A DNA stretch of 46,738 nt from Paratractidigestivibacter sp963605405 (GCA_963605405.1 CAVCUP010000022.1:1-46738), one strand, 5' to 3'; counted from the stretch's first letter, positions 1-8,322 are shown. Made by a program: numbers and translations. The notes: generated by a model not told the origin, from the sequence alone.

Positions 1-55
1 ACCGGTGATCTCCGCCTTGAGAGGGCGGCGTCCTGAACCGCTAGACGAACGGGCC
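1..55 (-). tRNA. tRNA-Glu (CUC), 3' part cut off by the window edge
   Basis: The minus strand begins GGCCCGTTCGTCTAGCGG, a normal acceptor strand and D arm. A 5-bp anticodon stem (CCGCC/GGCGG) encloses the loop CUCUCAA, giving anticodon CUC for the GAG codon. The window starts inside the T arm, so the T-arm end, acceptor 3' strand and CCA are missing. It lies 26 bp downstream of the tRNA-Gln gene and is probably on the same transcript. Confidence 0.88.
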
Positions 56-81
56 ACGTATACGATTGTCAAGGAAACAAA

Positions 82-155
82 TGGCTGGGACTGAGAGAGT
101 CGAACTCCCGTTGACGGAACCAGAATCCGCTGTCCTACCACTAGACGAAGTCCCA
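82..155 (-). tRNA. tRNA-Gln (CUG)
   Basis: The acceptor strand TGGGACT pairs with AGTCCCA, followed by discriminator G and an encoded CCA. The anticodon arm GCGGA/UCCGU encloses UUCUGGU, giving anticodon CUG. The T loop GTTCGAC is canonical. The gene is first of a Gln-Glu pair transcribed leftwards. An AT-containing leader and a good promoter lie just upstream at 193-221. Confidence 0.95.
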
Positions 156-192
156 ATTTGTTTTCTTGCAGCGCCTCTCAGCGCGAGAAGAA

Positions 193-221
193 ACTATACG
201 GGAGACTGCACGGCATTGCAA
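193..221 (-). promoter_or_regulatory. Promoter of the tRNA-Gln/tRNA-Glu unit
   Basis: On the minus strand a -35 box TTGCAA (216-221) and a -10 box TATAGT (193-198) are separated by 17 bp. They sit about 40 bp upstream of the mature tRNA-Gln 5' end. This is one of the best sigma-70-type promoters in the window. Confidence 0.7.
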
Positions 222-272
222 GCGTCATTTTGAAAAAAATTTCGACGGAGCCAAAATTCGCGCCTCAGCGGC

Positions 273-1616
273 TCATGAGGCCGGCAGCGCGCGGACCCCG
301 CGAAGCTTCGCGAGGGCGCGCTCCCCCGTCCGCGAGCTGCGGAAAAGATGCCACGCCGGGATGAGCCAGAGATACACCGCGGCCACCCAGCCCGTCGCGG
401 GCGCGCCGGAGAACGCGAGGATCGTGGAGCACGCAATGGACCACGGCACGAGCGGGCTGATGACCACCGGGCCGTTCTCCAGGTCGATGGCGAGCCGGCG
501 AGGGTCTTCCTCGCACTTCTCGCACAGCTGTGCGCTAAGCACGATCGCGAGCGTCTGGTTGCAGGCGATCATGGACGCGGGGATGCTCACGGCGAGCACG
601 GAGGCGAACGCGCCCGCCCGCCTGCCCACGGCCTCCACGCCCGACCGCACGCCGTCGATGAGGCCCGTCTCGGCGAAGAGCCCGGCGTAGCTCGAGGATA
701 TGCACACGATGAGAGATACGTTGACCATGGAGAGAACCCCGCCGCCGTTCATCAGCGCGCCCACGGAGGCGTCGGCCGCGACGTAGCCGCCCCATGCCCA
801 TCGCGCGATGTCGGCCGCGCCCGCTCCCCTGCTGAGGCAGACAGCCGCGGCGGCGGCGCAGGAGAGGCCCATGCAGCGCTTCATCCCGAGACCCGTGAGC
901 GGCAGCGCGAAGATGAGCGCCGCCGGCACGAGCGCCCAGAGGCTGTACCCGAACGCCGAGACGAGAAGCCCCGTCACGCCCTCCTCCCCCGCAGGCGCGC
1001 CGCCCGGCGCGAGGGCCGCCCCCAGGGCCGCGTAGACGGCCGCGCTGGCCGCGAAGGGGACCGCGGCCGTGCGCAGCATCCCCTTGAGGTTGTCGGCAAG
1101 CCGCGTGTTCGTGAGCGTCCGCACAAGCAAAGCCGAGCTCGATACGGGCGAGCACCTGTCGCCGAAGTAGCAGCCGGAGAGAACCGCGCCTCCCGTGACC
1201 AGGGCGTTCGCCCCCATGGCGCCCGCCAGGGCCCCGCACGCCACGCCCATGGTGGCCGCCGTGCCGAAGCTCGTGCCGATGAGATAGCTCACGAGGCCGC
1301 AGAGAAGGAAGCTCGCGAGCGGCGCCGTCTGCGGCAGGACGAAGGACGACGCCATGACCACGATCTGGGAGATGGTGCCGTCTGCCCGCCACAGCGCGGT
1401 GAGGACGCCGATGAGCACGAACGACTCGAGGACGCCGAGCGACGTGCGCGCGCCCCGCGCCGCGGCGCAAAGAAGCCGCATGGGCGCACGCCCCCGCGCC
1501 AGCCCGTACACGAAGAAGAGCGCGAAGCCGACAGCCAACGGCACGAGCACGTTCGCGCCCATGGCCACGAAGGCGACGAGCTGCGCGCAGAACGCGAGCA
1601 AGACGATGTGTTCCAT
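273..1616 (-). CDS. NhaC-family Na+/H+ antiporter
   Basis: This 447-residue polytopic membrane protein has about ten or more hydrophobic segments. It carries the family hallmarks GTSFGTAATMG (about residues 114-124) and GCYFGDRCSPVSSSALL (about 148-164), which line the ion path in NhaC-type antiporters. By family it exchanges cytoplasmic Na+ (or an organic substrate, since some NhaC-like proteins carry amino or organic acids) for H+. I chose the ATG at 1616 because GGGGGAG precedes it at good spacing. An upstream in-frame ATG at 1658 would add 14 polar residues without a better ribosome site. It is transcribed divergently from the LysR-type gene across a gap of about 210 bp, so that regulator may control it. 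Confidence 0.8.
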   Translation of the reverse strand: MEHIVLLAFCAQLVAFVAMGANVLVPLAVGFALFFVYGLARGRAPMRLLCAAARGARTSLGVLESFVLIGVLTALWRADGTISQIVVMASSFVLPQTAPLASFLLCGLVSYLIGTSFGTAATMGVACGALAGAMGANALVTGGAVLSGCYFGDRCSPVSSSALLVRTLTNTRLADNLKGMLRTAAVPFAASAAVYAALGAALAPGGAPAGEEGVTGLLVSAFGYSLWALVPAALIFALPLTGLGMKRCMGLSCAAAAAVCLSRGAGAADIARWAWGGYVAADASVGALMNGGGVLSMVNVSLIVCISSSYAGLFAETGLIDGVRSGVEAVGRRAGAFASVLAVSIPASMIACNQTLAIVLSAQLCEKCEEDPRRLAIDLENGPVVISPLVPWSIACSTILAFSGAPATGWVAAVYLWLIPAWHLFRSSRTGERALAKLRGVRALPAS

Positions 1617-1827
1617 GAGTCTCCCCCTGTGCGCGGCGCCGGCACGCGCCGCATCCATCTTGGTTCTTGCGAGAGGCCCCGCGCGGCCCCAGCGGCCCGA
1701 GACACGGGAGGAAGAGGCCCGGAAGGCACCGGCCTCTTCCGCAAACAGATGCTAGGGGCAGACGCAGTCCGATCCAAACTGTTATTGTTGGTGTGTATCA
1801 CAAACGGATTTTGTGGGGCAGGTCCGC

Positions 1828-2760
1828 ATGAACTTCCAGACCTTCGAGTACGTGCGCGTCGTGGCCGAGGAACGCAGCTTTACCCGTGCCGCCGCGCGCC
1901 TGCACGTGACGCAACAGACCCTCTCGGCGCACATCGCCTCGGTCGAGCGCGAGACGGGCGCGCCCCTCTTTGTGCGGACGGCACCGCTCACCGTAACGCA
2001 CGAGGGCGAGCGGTTCCTCTCCCATGCGGGGCGGATCGAGGCCGACCTGCTCGCCCTGCGCCGCGACATGGCCGCCGCCCCCGCCGAGCAGACGGGCACG
2101 CTGCGCGTCGGCATCGCGTACACCCGCGGGCGCGCCCTGCTGCCTCCCGTGATCGAGCGGCTCTGCGCCGCCTTCCCCTACGTCCGCGTTCGCCTCGATG
2201 AGGGCACGAACGACGAGATAATGGCGAACCTCACGAGCGGCCGCGAGGACGTGGCCATCTTCGCCGCGGCGGGCGCGCGCCTGCCCGGCATCCGGATCGA
2301 GGACTTCTACGAGGAGCGCATCGTGCTATTGGCGAGCCGGGCGCTTCTCGCCGGCAGGGGCATCGCGGAAGACGCGCTCGCCGCGAGTCTCTCGCATGGG
2401 GACCTCGAGGCGCTCCAGGAGCTACCCCTCGTACTCGGCGGAGCGGCCGACATCACGGGCGGGCTCGGGCTCTCGCTCTTCGAGAGGGCCGACATCAACC
2501 CGACCATCCGCGTCCAGTCGAACAACATGGAGACCCTGCTCGCGCTCTGCCTTCGCGGCGTCGGGGCGTGCCTTTGTCCCTCGAACCTCGTGGACATGGC
2601 GGCGCCGCCCGAGGCCCGCGCGGGCCTCGCGACCTTCGAGCTCGGCCCGCAGGCCCGCTACCCCATCCTCTTCGGCCTGCCGACAGGCGACTACCGCTGG
2701 GCCGTGACGGAGGCCTTCATGCGCATCGCGCGCGAGGAAGCGGCAGCTCAAACGGGTTAG
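1828..2760 (+). CDS. LysR-family transcriptional regulator
   Basis: The 310-residue protein has an N-terminal winged helix-turn-helix (about residues 1-60, with SFTRAAARLHVTQQTLSAHI as the recognition region). A LysR-type effector-binding domain follows (about 90-300), and the length is normal. I start at ATG 1828 behind GGGGCAGG; a GTG at 1813 is in frame but would use that Shine-Dalgarno as coding sequence. It is divergent to the NhaC-type antiporter. In this family that arrangement usually means control of the neighbour and of itself from the shared intergenic region. The effector cannot be told from sequence. Leu-Leu pairs here mostly use CTG-CTC, unlike many minus-strand neighbours. Confidence 0.85.
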   Translation: MNFQTFEYVRVVAEERSFTRAAARLHVTQQTLSAHIASVERETGAPLFVRTAPLTVTHEGERFLSHAGRIEADLLALRRDMAAAPAEQTGTLRVGIAYTRGRALLPPVIERLCAAFPYVRVRLDEGTNDEIMANLTSGREDVAIFAAAGARLPGIRIEDFYEERIVLLASRALLAGRGIAEDALAASLSHGDLEALQELPLVLGGAADITGGLGLSLFERADINPTIRVQSNNMETLLALCLRGVGACLCPSNLVDMAAPPEARAGLATFELGPQARYPILFGLPTGDYRWAVTEAFMRIAREEAAAQTG

Positions 2761-2853
2761 GGGACCGATTCATCGAGAAGCGCGCGGCGCGAGAAGGGAG
2801 CAGGGAGAGAAGGGACCGGGGCGAGAAGCGCATACGCGACGGGCACCCCAGGT

Positions 2854-2892
2854 CCGACGGGCCCGGCAAAAGGCCCCGATCAAGCCCGTCGG
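2854..2892. repeat. Inverted repeat in the convergent LysR/cca gap
   Basis: Nine-base arms CCGACGGGC (2854-2862) and GCCCGTCGG (2884-2892) enclose 21 nt. They lie between the convergent ends of the LysR gene and cca. No T-tract follows on either strand, so it is at best a weak or U-less bidirectional terminator. I see no gene in 2761-3018. Confidence 0.4.
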
Positions 2893-3018
2893 CCGGGCCC
2901 AGGCCGGCCTTGCGCCCCAAGCGCGCCGGCCCGCCGGCACGCTCGCCGCGAGCCCCGGGCGCTCGCGCCGGACACGCCGGGCCCGCCATCCGCGCCCCGG
3001 CGCCGCGCGCCCGCGCCG

Positions 3019-4404
3019 TCACTCCCCGAAGCGCAGCTCGGCGAGAAGCGCCTCGCGCGTGTTCGGCAGCTCGTCGCCGATCACGGCGGCCAGGAGCTGC
3101 CGCAAAACCATCCCCACGCCGGGGCCCGGCGCGATGCCGCGCTCCCGCATCACGTCCGCGCCGCCCACCGCGAGGTCGCCGACGCGCAGCACGCTGCCGC
3201 GCGCGATCTCTGAGCGCACGACGCCTTCGTGCGCGTCGAGCTCGCGGGCGTAGCCTCGGCAGGCGGGGGCCTTGCCGAGGGCGTCGGCCCGCTTGAGGTC
3301 GAGAAGCTCCAGCGCGAGCACCTCTCCCCTGCCGGGGCACGCCTCCTCGAGCCTGGCCATCATGCGGCGCACCGAGGGAACCGTGGGACTCACGGGCAAG
3401 TCGTGCAGGCGGATGAGCGCCTGGGCCTCGCGAACGCATGCCCGGTCCACGGCCAGGGACCCCATGAGCCTGCCTGCCATGCGCGCGCCCTCCTCCGGAT
3501 GCCCGAAGAAGTGCCCGCGCCCTCCCGCGTCCTCGCTGTAGCACGCGGGCTTGGCCGCGTCGTGGAGAAGCGCCGCCCAACGGAGCTCGCGCGGGGCAAG
3601 GCCGCCCGTGAGCGCCTCGACGGCCGCGCAGACGCGAGCCGTGTGCTCAAGGACGTCGTAGGCATGGTACGGGCTCCTCTGGTCGAAGCCGCGCCCGCAG
3701 GCGAGGACCGGCAGCGCGCGGTCCATGACCTCAGGCTCGTTGATGAGCGCCCACGCCACGCGGCCCGAGGCGAGGATGCCGTCGAGCTCCTGGCCCACGC
3801 GCTCTCGGGCGATGGCGTCGAGGCCCCCGGCGCACTCCGCCAGCGCCGCCTGCGTGGCAGGCTCGATGACGAAGCCGAGCTGGCACGCGAAGCGCACCGC
3901 GCGCAGGACCCTGAGGGCGTCCTCGCCGAAGCGCGTCCTCGCCTCCCCCACCGCTCGTATGACCCCAGAGCGCAGGTCGGACTCGCCGCCGAAGGGGTCG
4001 AGAAGCCCGCGCGCGGGGTGATAGGCCATGGCGTTGACGGTGAAGTCGCGGCGCGCGAGGTCCTCCCGCACGTCGGTGACGAAGCGCACCTCGTCGGGAT
4101 GGCGCAGGTCGGTGTAGGCGCCCTCCACGCGATAGGTGGTCGTCTCCACGGGAAGCCCCGCGACCACGGCAGTCACGGTGCCGTGCTGAGTGCCCGTCTC
4201 GTGCACCTCGATGCCGGCGGCGCGCAGCACCCTGGACGTCTCCGCCCACGGGGCGCTCGTGGTCACGTCCACGTCGTGCCCGCCTGCGCCGAGAAGCGCG
4301 TCGCGCACGAAACCGCCGACGACCCAGGCCTCGTAGCCGGCCGCCTCGAGCTCGTCCACGACGCGCATCGCATAGGGCGGTACCTGGATGTTGTTTGCTT
4401 GCAC
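3019..4404 (-). CDS. cca: CCA tRNA nucleotidyltransferase with HD domain
   Basis: The enzyme adds or repairs the 3'-CCA of tRNAs using CTP and ATP. The 461-residue protein opens with the class II nucleotidyltransferase motif GGFVRD (about residues 30-35) and the catalytic DVD (about 44-46). The RNA-binding region DFTVNAMAYHP...RFGEDALRVLRAVRFA follows, then an HD phosphohydrolase domain with HD at about 281-282. I chose a GTG start at 4404 because AGAGGAG precedes it. The longer ATG at 4608 would add 68 low-quality Arg/Pro-rich residues running into the cspA terminator. An extended -10 promoter sits just upstream. The gene is monocistronic here and convergent with the LysR gene. Confidence 0.92.
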   Translation of the reverse strand: MQANNIQVPPYAMRVVDELEAAGYEAWVVGGFVRDALLGAGGHDVDVTTSAPWAETSRVLRAAGIEVHETGTQHGTVTAVVAGLPVETTTYRVEGAYTDLRHPDEVRFVTDVREDLARRDFTVNAMAYHPARGLLDPFGGESDLRSGVIRAVGEARTRFGEDALRVLRAVRFACQLGFVIEPATQAALAECAGGLDAIARERVGQELDGILASGRVAWALINEPEVMDRALPVLACGRGFDQRSPYHAYDVLEHTARVCAAVEALTGGLAPRELRWAALLHDAAKPACYSEDAGGRGHFFGHPEEGARMAGRLMGSLAVDRACVREAQALIRLHDLPVSPTVPSVRRMMARLEEACPGRGEVLALELLDLKRADALGKAPACRGYARELDAHEGVVRSEIARGSVLRVGDLAVGGADVMRERGIAPGPGVGMVLRQLLAAVIGDELPNTREALLAELRFGE

Positions 4405-4441
4405 GGCCGGGCGCTCCTCTCGATGACCGATTCCGCCCTCG

Positions 4442-4447
4442 AGTATA
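4442..4447 (-). promoter_or_regulatory. Extended -10 promoter element upstream of cca
   Basis: The minus strand reads TGCTATACT, a TG-extended -10 (TATACT at 4442-4447) about 38 bp upstream of the GTG start. No convincing -35 box is seen at 16-18 bp, which is normal for extended -10 promoters. Confidence 0.45.
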
Positions 4448-4608
4448 GCAAGGCCGGCGGAAGGCCCGCCCAAGCCGCGACAAAGGCTCCTGGGCCTAAG
4501 CGGGGCGGCCTTAAGGCAGGCGCAGGGGCCCGCTCGCCTTAAGGGCCCCTCTCGCGCTGGCACGTCGGCGGAGCGCGTACGCTCTCCGCCCGCGGTGGCG
4601 CCCGCCAC

Positions 4609-4641
4609 AAAAAAAGAAGGCCCGCCGGAGCGGACCTTCTT
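4609..4641 (-). terminator. Rho-independent terminator of the cold-shock gene
   Basis: On the minus strand a 12-bp stem (arms 4614-4625 and 4630-4641, one mismatch) with a 4-nt loop is followed by a run of seven T. It lies 26 bp after the cold-shock stop codon and isolates that gene from cca. Confidence 0.9.
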
Positions 4642-4667
4642 CTCAGCTCGAATATGCGATATCGGAA

Positions 4668-4871
4668 TTAGAGCTTGGTGACGTTGGAAGCCTGGAGCTT
4701 GCCGTTCTGGCCAGTGGTGATCTCGAACTGGACAGCCTGGCCCTCGTCCAGAGTCTTGAAGCCGTCCATCTGAATCTCGGAGTAGTGGACGAACAGGTCG
4801 TCGCCGTCCTCACGAGAGATGAAGCCGTAGCCCTTGTCCGGATTGAACCACTTAACAGTACCCTGAGCCAT
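4668..4871 (-). CDS. cspA: CspA-family cold-shock protein
   Basis: This 67-residue single OB-fold protein has RNP1-like KGYGFI and RNP2-like LFVHYSEI, which bind single-stranded nucleic acid. The family acts as RNA chaperones that melt mRNA structure, often at low temperature or in fast growth. Its length and order (GTVKWFNPDKGYGFI) are textbook. The ATG at 4871 has an AAAGG site in front; the longer reading to 4991 is just leader. The leader is long and structured (see 4872-5017) and a strong terminator follows, so this is a single-gene unit. Other csp paralogues may exist outside the window. Confidence 0.97.
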   Translation of the reverse strand: MAQGTVKWFNPDKGYGFISREDGDDLFVHYSEIQMDGFKTLDEGQAVQFEITTGQNGKLQASNVTKL

Positions 4872-5017
4872 GTCGTGCCTTTCGTTCTTGGCCCCGCAGG
4901 GCCAAATGATGCGTCCCGGGTAGGACGCGATACCTGATGGCGAATCGCCATTAGCTATGGTACCCCGAAAATCTCTCCGCCACACCGACAATCCGTTCGG
5001 GGGCGATTTGCCCCCGA
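4872..5017 (-). promoter_or_regulatory. Long structured 5' leader/promoter region of the cold-shock gene
   Basis: Three hairpin candidates lie upstream of the start. TTGGCCC/GGGCCAA (4888-4894 with 4899-4905) stops about 7 nt before the AAAGG site. A 15-nt palindrome ATGGCGA-A-TCGCCAT lies at 4937-4951. TCGGGGGC/GCCCCCGA (4997-5004 with 5010-5017) is the third. Cold-shock genes of this family are often controlled by refolding of a long leader, so a thermosensor role is an inference. I could not fix the promoter. No gene is seen in 4872-5200. Confidence 0.45.
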
Positions 5018-5111
5018 TGGGCCGGCAAGAGGCGCTCGGAAAGGGCGCAGGCAGGGGTCATACACAACGCCAGTCGCCGAACGCGCCGGCGCCGAGGCCG
5101 GCAAGCGCGTC

Positions 5112-5153
5112 AAATAAAGAAGCCCGTGCCGGGGCAGCCGCCTCGGCACGGGC
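5112..5153 (-). terminator. Rho-independent terminator after the glycosyltransferase gene
   Basis: A perfect 10-bp stem GCCCGTGCCG/CGGCACGGGC (5122-5131 with 5144-5153) has a 12-nt loop. On the minus strand it is followed by TTCTTTATTT. It lies about 48 bp past the glycosyltransferase stop. Confidence 0.88.
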
Positions 5154-5200
5154 ACGAAGGCCGCAGGCGCACGCGCGAGCTCCCCCGCGGCACGGCTCCC

Positions 5201-6313
5201 TTAGGCGTGTGAGGGCTCCGTCGGCTTGATCACGCGGCCGATGCGCCGGATCACCGAGAGCACGCCGAGGCTGCGCAGCGTGTAGTAGCCCGTCTCGGCG
5301 AGATGGGCGGCCCAGCCGGCGTAGTCGATCTTCGGCGCGGGAAGGCCGCGGACGTCGCAGAAGAACTTCTTGCGGTGCGGCGCCACATCGGGGATGGAAA
5401 GAAGCAGCTCGGGGTCGATTCGCGCGAAGACCTTCTCGACGCCCTCCTTAACGAGCGGGTTGTCCCAACCGTCGTCGTAGATGGCGCCGAAGCAGTAGTT
5501 GATGCCGCGGACATAGTGGGCCTTGAGAATCTCCGGGTCCTTGATGCCCAGGCGCTCGATCAAGTCCATCATGTCTCCCCAGCGCTCGAAGGGGCGCGTG
5601 ACGGCGTCGGCGGTCTTGTGGTTCTTGGTTGAGTCCGGCAGGTCGGCGCGGTAGTTGTAGTACTCCTTGTCCAGGTAGACGATCGCCTCGGCCTGGCACA
5701 TGGTCTCGATGAGGAAGGGGTTGTCGGCCCAGCCGGCTCCCGGGTACTCGGGGAACTCGATGCCGTGCTCGGCGAGGAAGCCCTTACGGTAGATGGCCGA
5801 CCAGATGGACGGGTGCATCTTGATGAGGGTCGGCTCCTCGGCGATGGTGAAGGGGCGCTTCGAGGTCTTCACGTGGAAGGTCATCGTGGAGTGGCGCGCC
5901 TCCTGCTTGGCGGGGTCGTCCCAGTTGAGGATGTCTTTCCAGGGGGTCTTCACGATGTCGAGACGCTCGGGGAAGCTCTCCGCGAAGGCGAGCATGTCCT
6001 CGTACATCGTGGGCTCGATCCAATCGTCCGGCTCGATGACGGAGACCCACTCGCCCTTAGCCAGGCGCAGGCCCATGTTGCAGCCCTGGCCGTAGCCGCC
6101 GTTCGCCTTGTCGACCATGACGACGCGCGGGTCGCGCGCGGCGTGGGCGCGGATGATCTCGGGGCTCTTGTCGGTGGAGCCGTCGTTGATGCAGAGGACC
6201 TCGATGTTCTTGTGGGTCTGGGCCTCGATGGAGTCGAGGCACTGGTCGAGGTACTTCTCGACGTTGTAGATAGGGACGATGACCGAGACCAGGGACTGGG
6301 AGTCGCCGTGCAT
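5201..6313 (-). CDS. Family 2 glycosyltransferase
   Basis: The 370-residue protein has a GT-A fold N-terminus. SVIVPIYNVEKYLDQCLDSI opens the nucleotide-sugar fold, INDGSTDKS follows, and EPDDW (about residues 93-97) is the DXD-like metal/nucleotide motif. The C-terminal half (about 220-370) is less conserved and has a few hydrophobic stretches but no clear membrane anchor. By family it moves a sugar from a nucleotide donor to a surface polysaccharide, teichoic-like polymer or glycolipid; donor and acceptor cannot be told. ATG 6313 has an AGGAGGG site. It stands alone between yigZ and its terminator, not in a polysaccharide cluster. Confidence 0.88.
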   Translation of the reverse strand: MHGDSQSLVSVIVPIYNVEKYLDQCLDSIEAQTHKNIEVLCINDGSTDKSPEIIRAHAARDPRVVMVDKANGGYGQGCNMGLRLAKGEWVSVIEPDDWIEPTMYEDMLAFAESFPERLDIVKTPWKDILNWDDPAKQEARHSTMTFHVKTSKRPFTIAEEPTLIKMHPSIWSAIYRKGFLAEHGIEFPEYPGAGWADNPFLIETMCQAEAIVYLDKEYYNYRADLPDSTKNHKTADAVTRPFERWGDMMDLIERLGIKDPEILKAHYVRGINYCFGAIYDDGWDNPLVKEGVEKVFARIDPELLLSIPDVAPHRKKFFCDVRGLPAPKIDYAGWAAHLAETGYYTLRSLGVLSVIRRIGRVIKPTEPSHA

Positions 6314-6524
6314 GGAAAGCCCTCCTGTACGGGTACGTGGGCGGTTACGTGAACAAGCGCGAGTGTCTGTAGTTTAGCCCATGGCCCGCGCGGGGCGCAG
6401 GCGGAAGGACGCGCCTCGGTCGACCGCATGGGAAGAGGCGCGGCAGGGGCAGCGCGTCCCTATCCGCAGGCAAGGCGCCTCGAGCCGACGGCCTCCGCGA
6501 TCTTGCGGGGCCTCGGCGCGCGGC

Positions 6525-7166
6525 CTAGAACTCGGCGAAGCGAGGCTCGCCCGCGCGCGCGAGGTCCTCGCCGCAAGCGAGCTCGCGAACCGCCGCGATG
6601 AAGGGAGCCTCGTCGCCGGACCTGAACGTGAGCGTGAGCTGGACGTCCTCGACGAAGAGCGAGTCGCTCACCTTGCCGCCCAATTCCGCAACGAGGCGAC
6701 TCACGCGGTCGTAGAGCGCGTAAGGGAGCTGCACGACCACGGGCGTGACGAGCGTCATCTCGACGACGGCGCCGCCCTTCTCGGCCGCGGCGACCGCTTC
6801 CTGCGCCGCCGCGGTATAGGCGCGCACGAGGCCGCCGGGACCCAGAAGGGTGCCGCCGAAGTAGCGGGTGACCACGCAACAGACGTCCTTGAGACCCGCC
6901 CCGCGCAGGACCTCGAGGACGGGCATGCCGGAGGTGCGGCTCGGCTCTCCGTCGTCGGAGCAGCGCTCTCGGCCGTCGGCGAGGATCCAGGCGGGAACGT
7001 TGTGACGCGCGTCGTGGTGACGCGAGCGCACGGCCGCTATGAACTCGTCCGCCTCGCGCTCGCCGCTCACGTGCACGAGCTGTGCGATAAAGCGGCTGCG
7101 GCGGTCCTCGAACTCACCGGCTTGCTCTGTGCCCGAGCGCAGCGTCAGGTACGGATCGCGTCCCAT
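6525..7166 (-). CDS. yigZ: YigZ/IMPACT family protein
   Basis: The 213-residue protein has an N-terminal UPF0029/IMPACT domain with the signature GEPSRTSGMPVLEVL and VTRYFGGTLLGPGGLVRAY (about residues 70-120). A ferredoxin-like C-terminal domain follows (about 140-205). The bacterial function is poorly defined; eukaryotic IMPACT modulates Gcn2. The start at 7166 is nine bases past the stop of the EIIA gene and is probably co-transcribed with it. Length and motif order are normal. Confidence 0.92.
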   Translation of the reverse strand: MGRDPYLTLRSGTEQAGEFEDRRSRFIAQLVHVSGEREADEFIAAVRSRHHDARHNVPAWILADGRERCSDDGEPSRTSGMPVLEVLRGAGLKDVCCVVTRYFGGTLLGPGGLVRAYTAAAQEAVAAAEKGGAVVEMTLVTPVVVQLPYALYDRVSRLVAELGGKVSDSLFVEDVQLTLTFRSGDEAPFIAAVRELACGEDLARAGEPRFAEF

Positions 7167-7175
7167 ACCGGGCCC

Positions 7176-7697
7176 CTATGCCGCGTCCGCGGTCCGCAGC
7201 AGCGGCTCCCCGGCCGAGACCGCCTGGTCGCAGGCGGGCTCGACGGGGCCCATCTCGTCGGAGTTGGTGACGGTCACGATGACGGTGTCGTCGAGGCCGC
7301 AGCTGCGGATAACGTCGGAATCGAAGCAGATGACGGCCTCGCCCGCGCGGACGCGGTCGCCCTTCTCGACGAAGGTGGTGAACCCTCGTCCCTTGAGGCA
7401 TACGGTGTCCACCCCCACGTGGAGAAGCACCTGCGCGCCGGAGTCGCCGGATATGGCGACGGCGTGCTTGCTCCCCACCACGGCGGTGACCACGCCGGAC
7501 ACGGGCGCGTAGGCGACGTTGCCCGCCGGGCGGATCGCGGCGCCCTCGCCCAGCATGCCCTGGGAGAACACCGGGTCCTTGACCTCGGAGAGAGAGACCA
7601 CCTTGCCAGATGCGGGGGCGCATATCGAGCCCGCGGACTCGCTCGCGACGACGGAGGCCGGACGAGCCTGGCCGAGAAGACTACCGAAGAGACCCAA
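7176..7697 (-). CDS. PTS glucose-type EIIA component (Crr-like), TTG start
   Basis: The 173-residue soluble protein matches the EIIA-Glc fold: SGKVVSLSEVKDPVFSQGMLG, then VLLHVGVDTVCLKGRGF containing the histidine that receives phosphate from HPr. By family it passes phosphate to a sugar-specific EIIB/EIIC and can regulate other uptake systems. No EIIB or EIIC gene is adjacent, so it acts in trans. I chose TTG at 7697 because GGAAGG precedes it and Leu-Phe-Gly follows; an upstream ATG at 7745 would add 16 Cys/Arg-rich residues atypical of the family. A -10-like TACAAT (7757-7762) lies upstream. It is divergent from rnpB. Confidence 0.88.
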   Translation of the reverse strand: MGLFGSLLGQARPASVVASESAGSICAPASGKVVSLSEVKDPVFSQGMLGEGAAIRPAGNVAYAPVSGVVTAVVGSKHAVAISGDSGAQVLLHVGVDTVCLKGRGFTTFVEKGDRVRAGEAVICFDSDVIRSCGLDDTVIVTVTNSDEMGPVEPACDQAVSAGEPLLRTADAA

Positions 7698-7756
7698 GGA
7701 ACACCTTCCTAAGGCGCGGCATGCAGGACACGCCGCGCAAGACACAAATCAGAAAC

Positions 7757-7762
7757 ATTGTA
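7757..7762 (-). promoter_or_regulatory. -10 element upstream of the EIIA gene
   Basis: TACAAT on the minus strand lies about 60 bp upstream of the TTG start. No strong -35 box is visible. It is back-to-back with the rnpB promoter at 7802-7830. Confidence 0.4.
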
Positions 7763-7801
7763 GCAAGTATGTGGGTCATTAGTCTCGCGGCCCGGCAAAG
7801 A

Positions 7802-7830
7802 TGGCAGGTATTGCAGATTAATGTTAGTAT
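7802..7830 (+). promoter_or_regulatory. rnpB promoter
   Basis: A -35-like TGGCAG (7802-7807) and a -10 TAGTAT (7825-7830) are separated by exactly 17 bp. The expected start point falls at about 7837-7839, which coincides with the first base of RNase P helix P1. Confidence 0.7.
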
Positions 7831-7838
7831 GCCTTCTT

Positions 7839-8200
7839 GCGAGGTGGGCCAGGCGACCGCGGGGCGCGCGAGCGATCGCGCGTCATGAGGAAAGTCCGGG
7901 CTCCACAGGGCAGGATGCTGGTTAACGGCCAGGCGGGGTAACCCGACGGAAAGCGCCGCAGAAAAGAAGACTCCCACTGGCGGGTTCGCCCGTTAAGAGA
8001 AAAGCTGAAACGGTGGTGTAAGAGACCACCAGCGTCGTGGCAACACGGCGGCTTGGCAAGCCCCATCCGGAGCAAACGCAAATAGGAGCGCCATGGTGTG
8101 GCCCGCACCGCGCTCGGGTTGCGCGCTAGAGGGTATCGGCAACGATGCTCGTAGATAAATGGCCGCCCACGACAGAACCCGGCTCATAGGCCCACCTCGC
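7839..8200 (+). ncRNA. rnpB: RNase P RNA
   Basis: This is the catalytic RNA that cuts 5' leaders from pre-tRNAs. The 5' strand of P1 (7839-7850, GCGAGGTGGGCC) is perfectly complementary to the 3' end (8189-8200). The universally conserved block GAGGAAAGTCCGGGCTCCAC (7899-7918) and its distal P4 partner ACAGAACCCGGCTCATAG (about 8172-8189) are both present. The length of about 362 nt fits an ancestral type A RNA. No T-tract follows the 3' end; two long hairpins begin 20 nt downstream. Confidence 0.97.
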
Positions 8201-8219
8201 ACTTACTCATTCATCAGTA

Positions 8220-8303
8220 CTCATGCCAGCGGGGCCTCCCGGTCCCCTCAAAGCTAGTTGAACGAAGAGCTTTGAGGGGACCGGGAGGCCCCGCTGGCAT
8301 GAG
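8220..8303. repeat. Long perfect hairpin 1 with loop AGTTGAACGAAG
   Basis: Two perfectly complementary 36-base arms (8220-8255 and 8268-8303) enclose the 12-nt loop AGTTGAACGAAG (8256-8267). There is no T-tract on either side. It lies between the convergent rnpB and CPBP protease genes. The loop is identical to that of the next hairpin although the stems are unrelated. Confidence 0.95.
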
Positions 8304-8322
8304 CGCATGCGCTCGCGCGCAA

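Noticed and set aside
348..2201. 617-residue plus-strand open reading frame opposite the antiporter gene
   Set aside because: It is a GC-rich antisense frame of His/Arg/Glu composition overlapping two well-supported genes. Similar shadows lie opposite most genes here.
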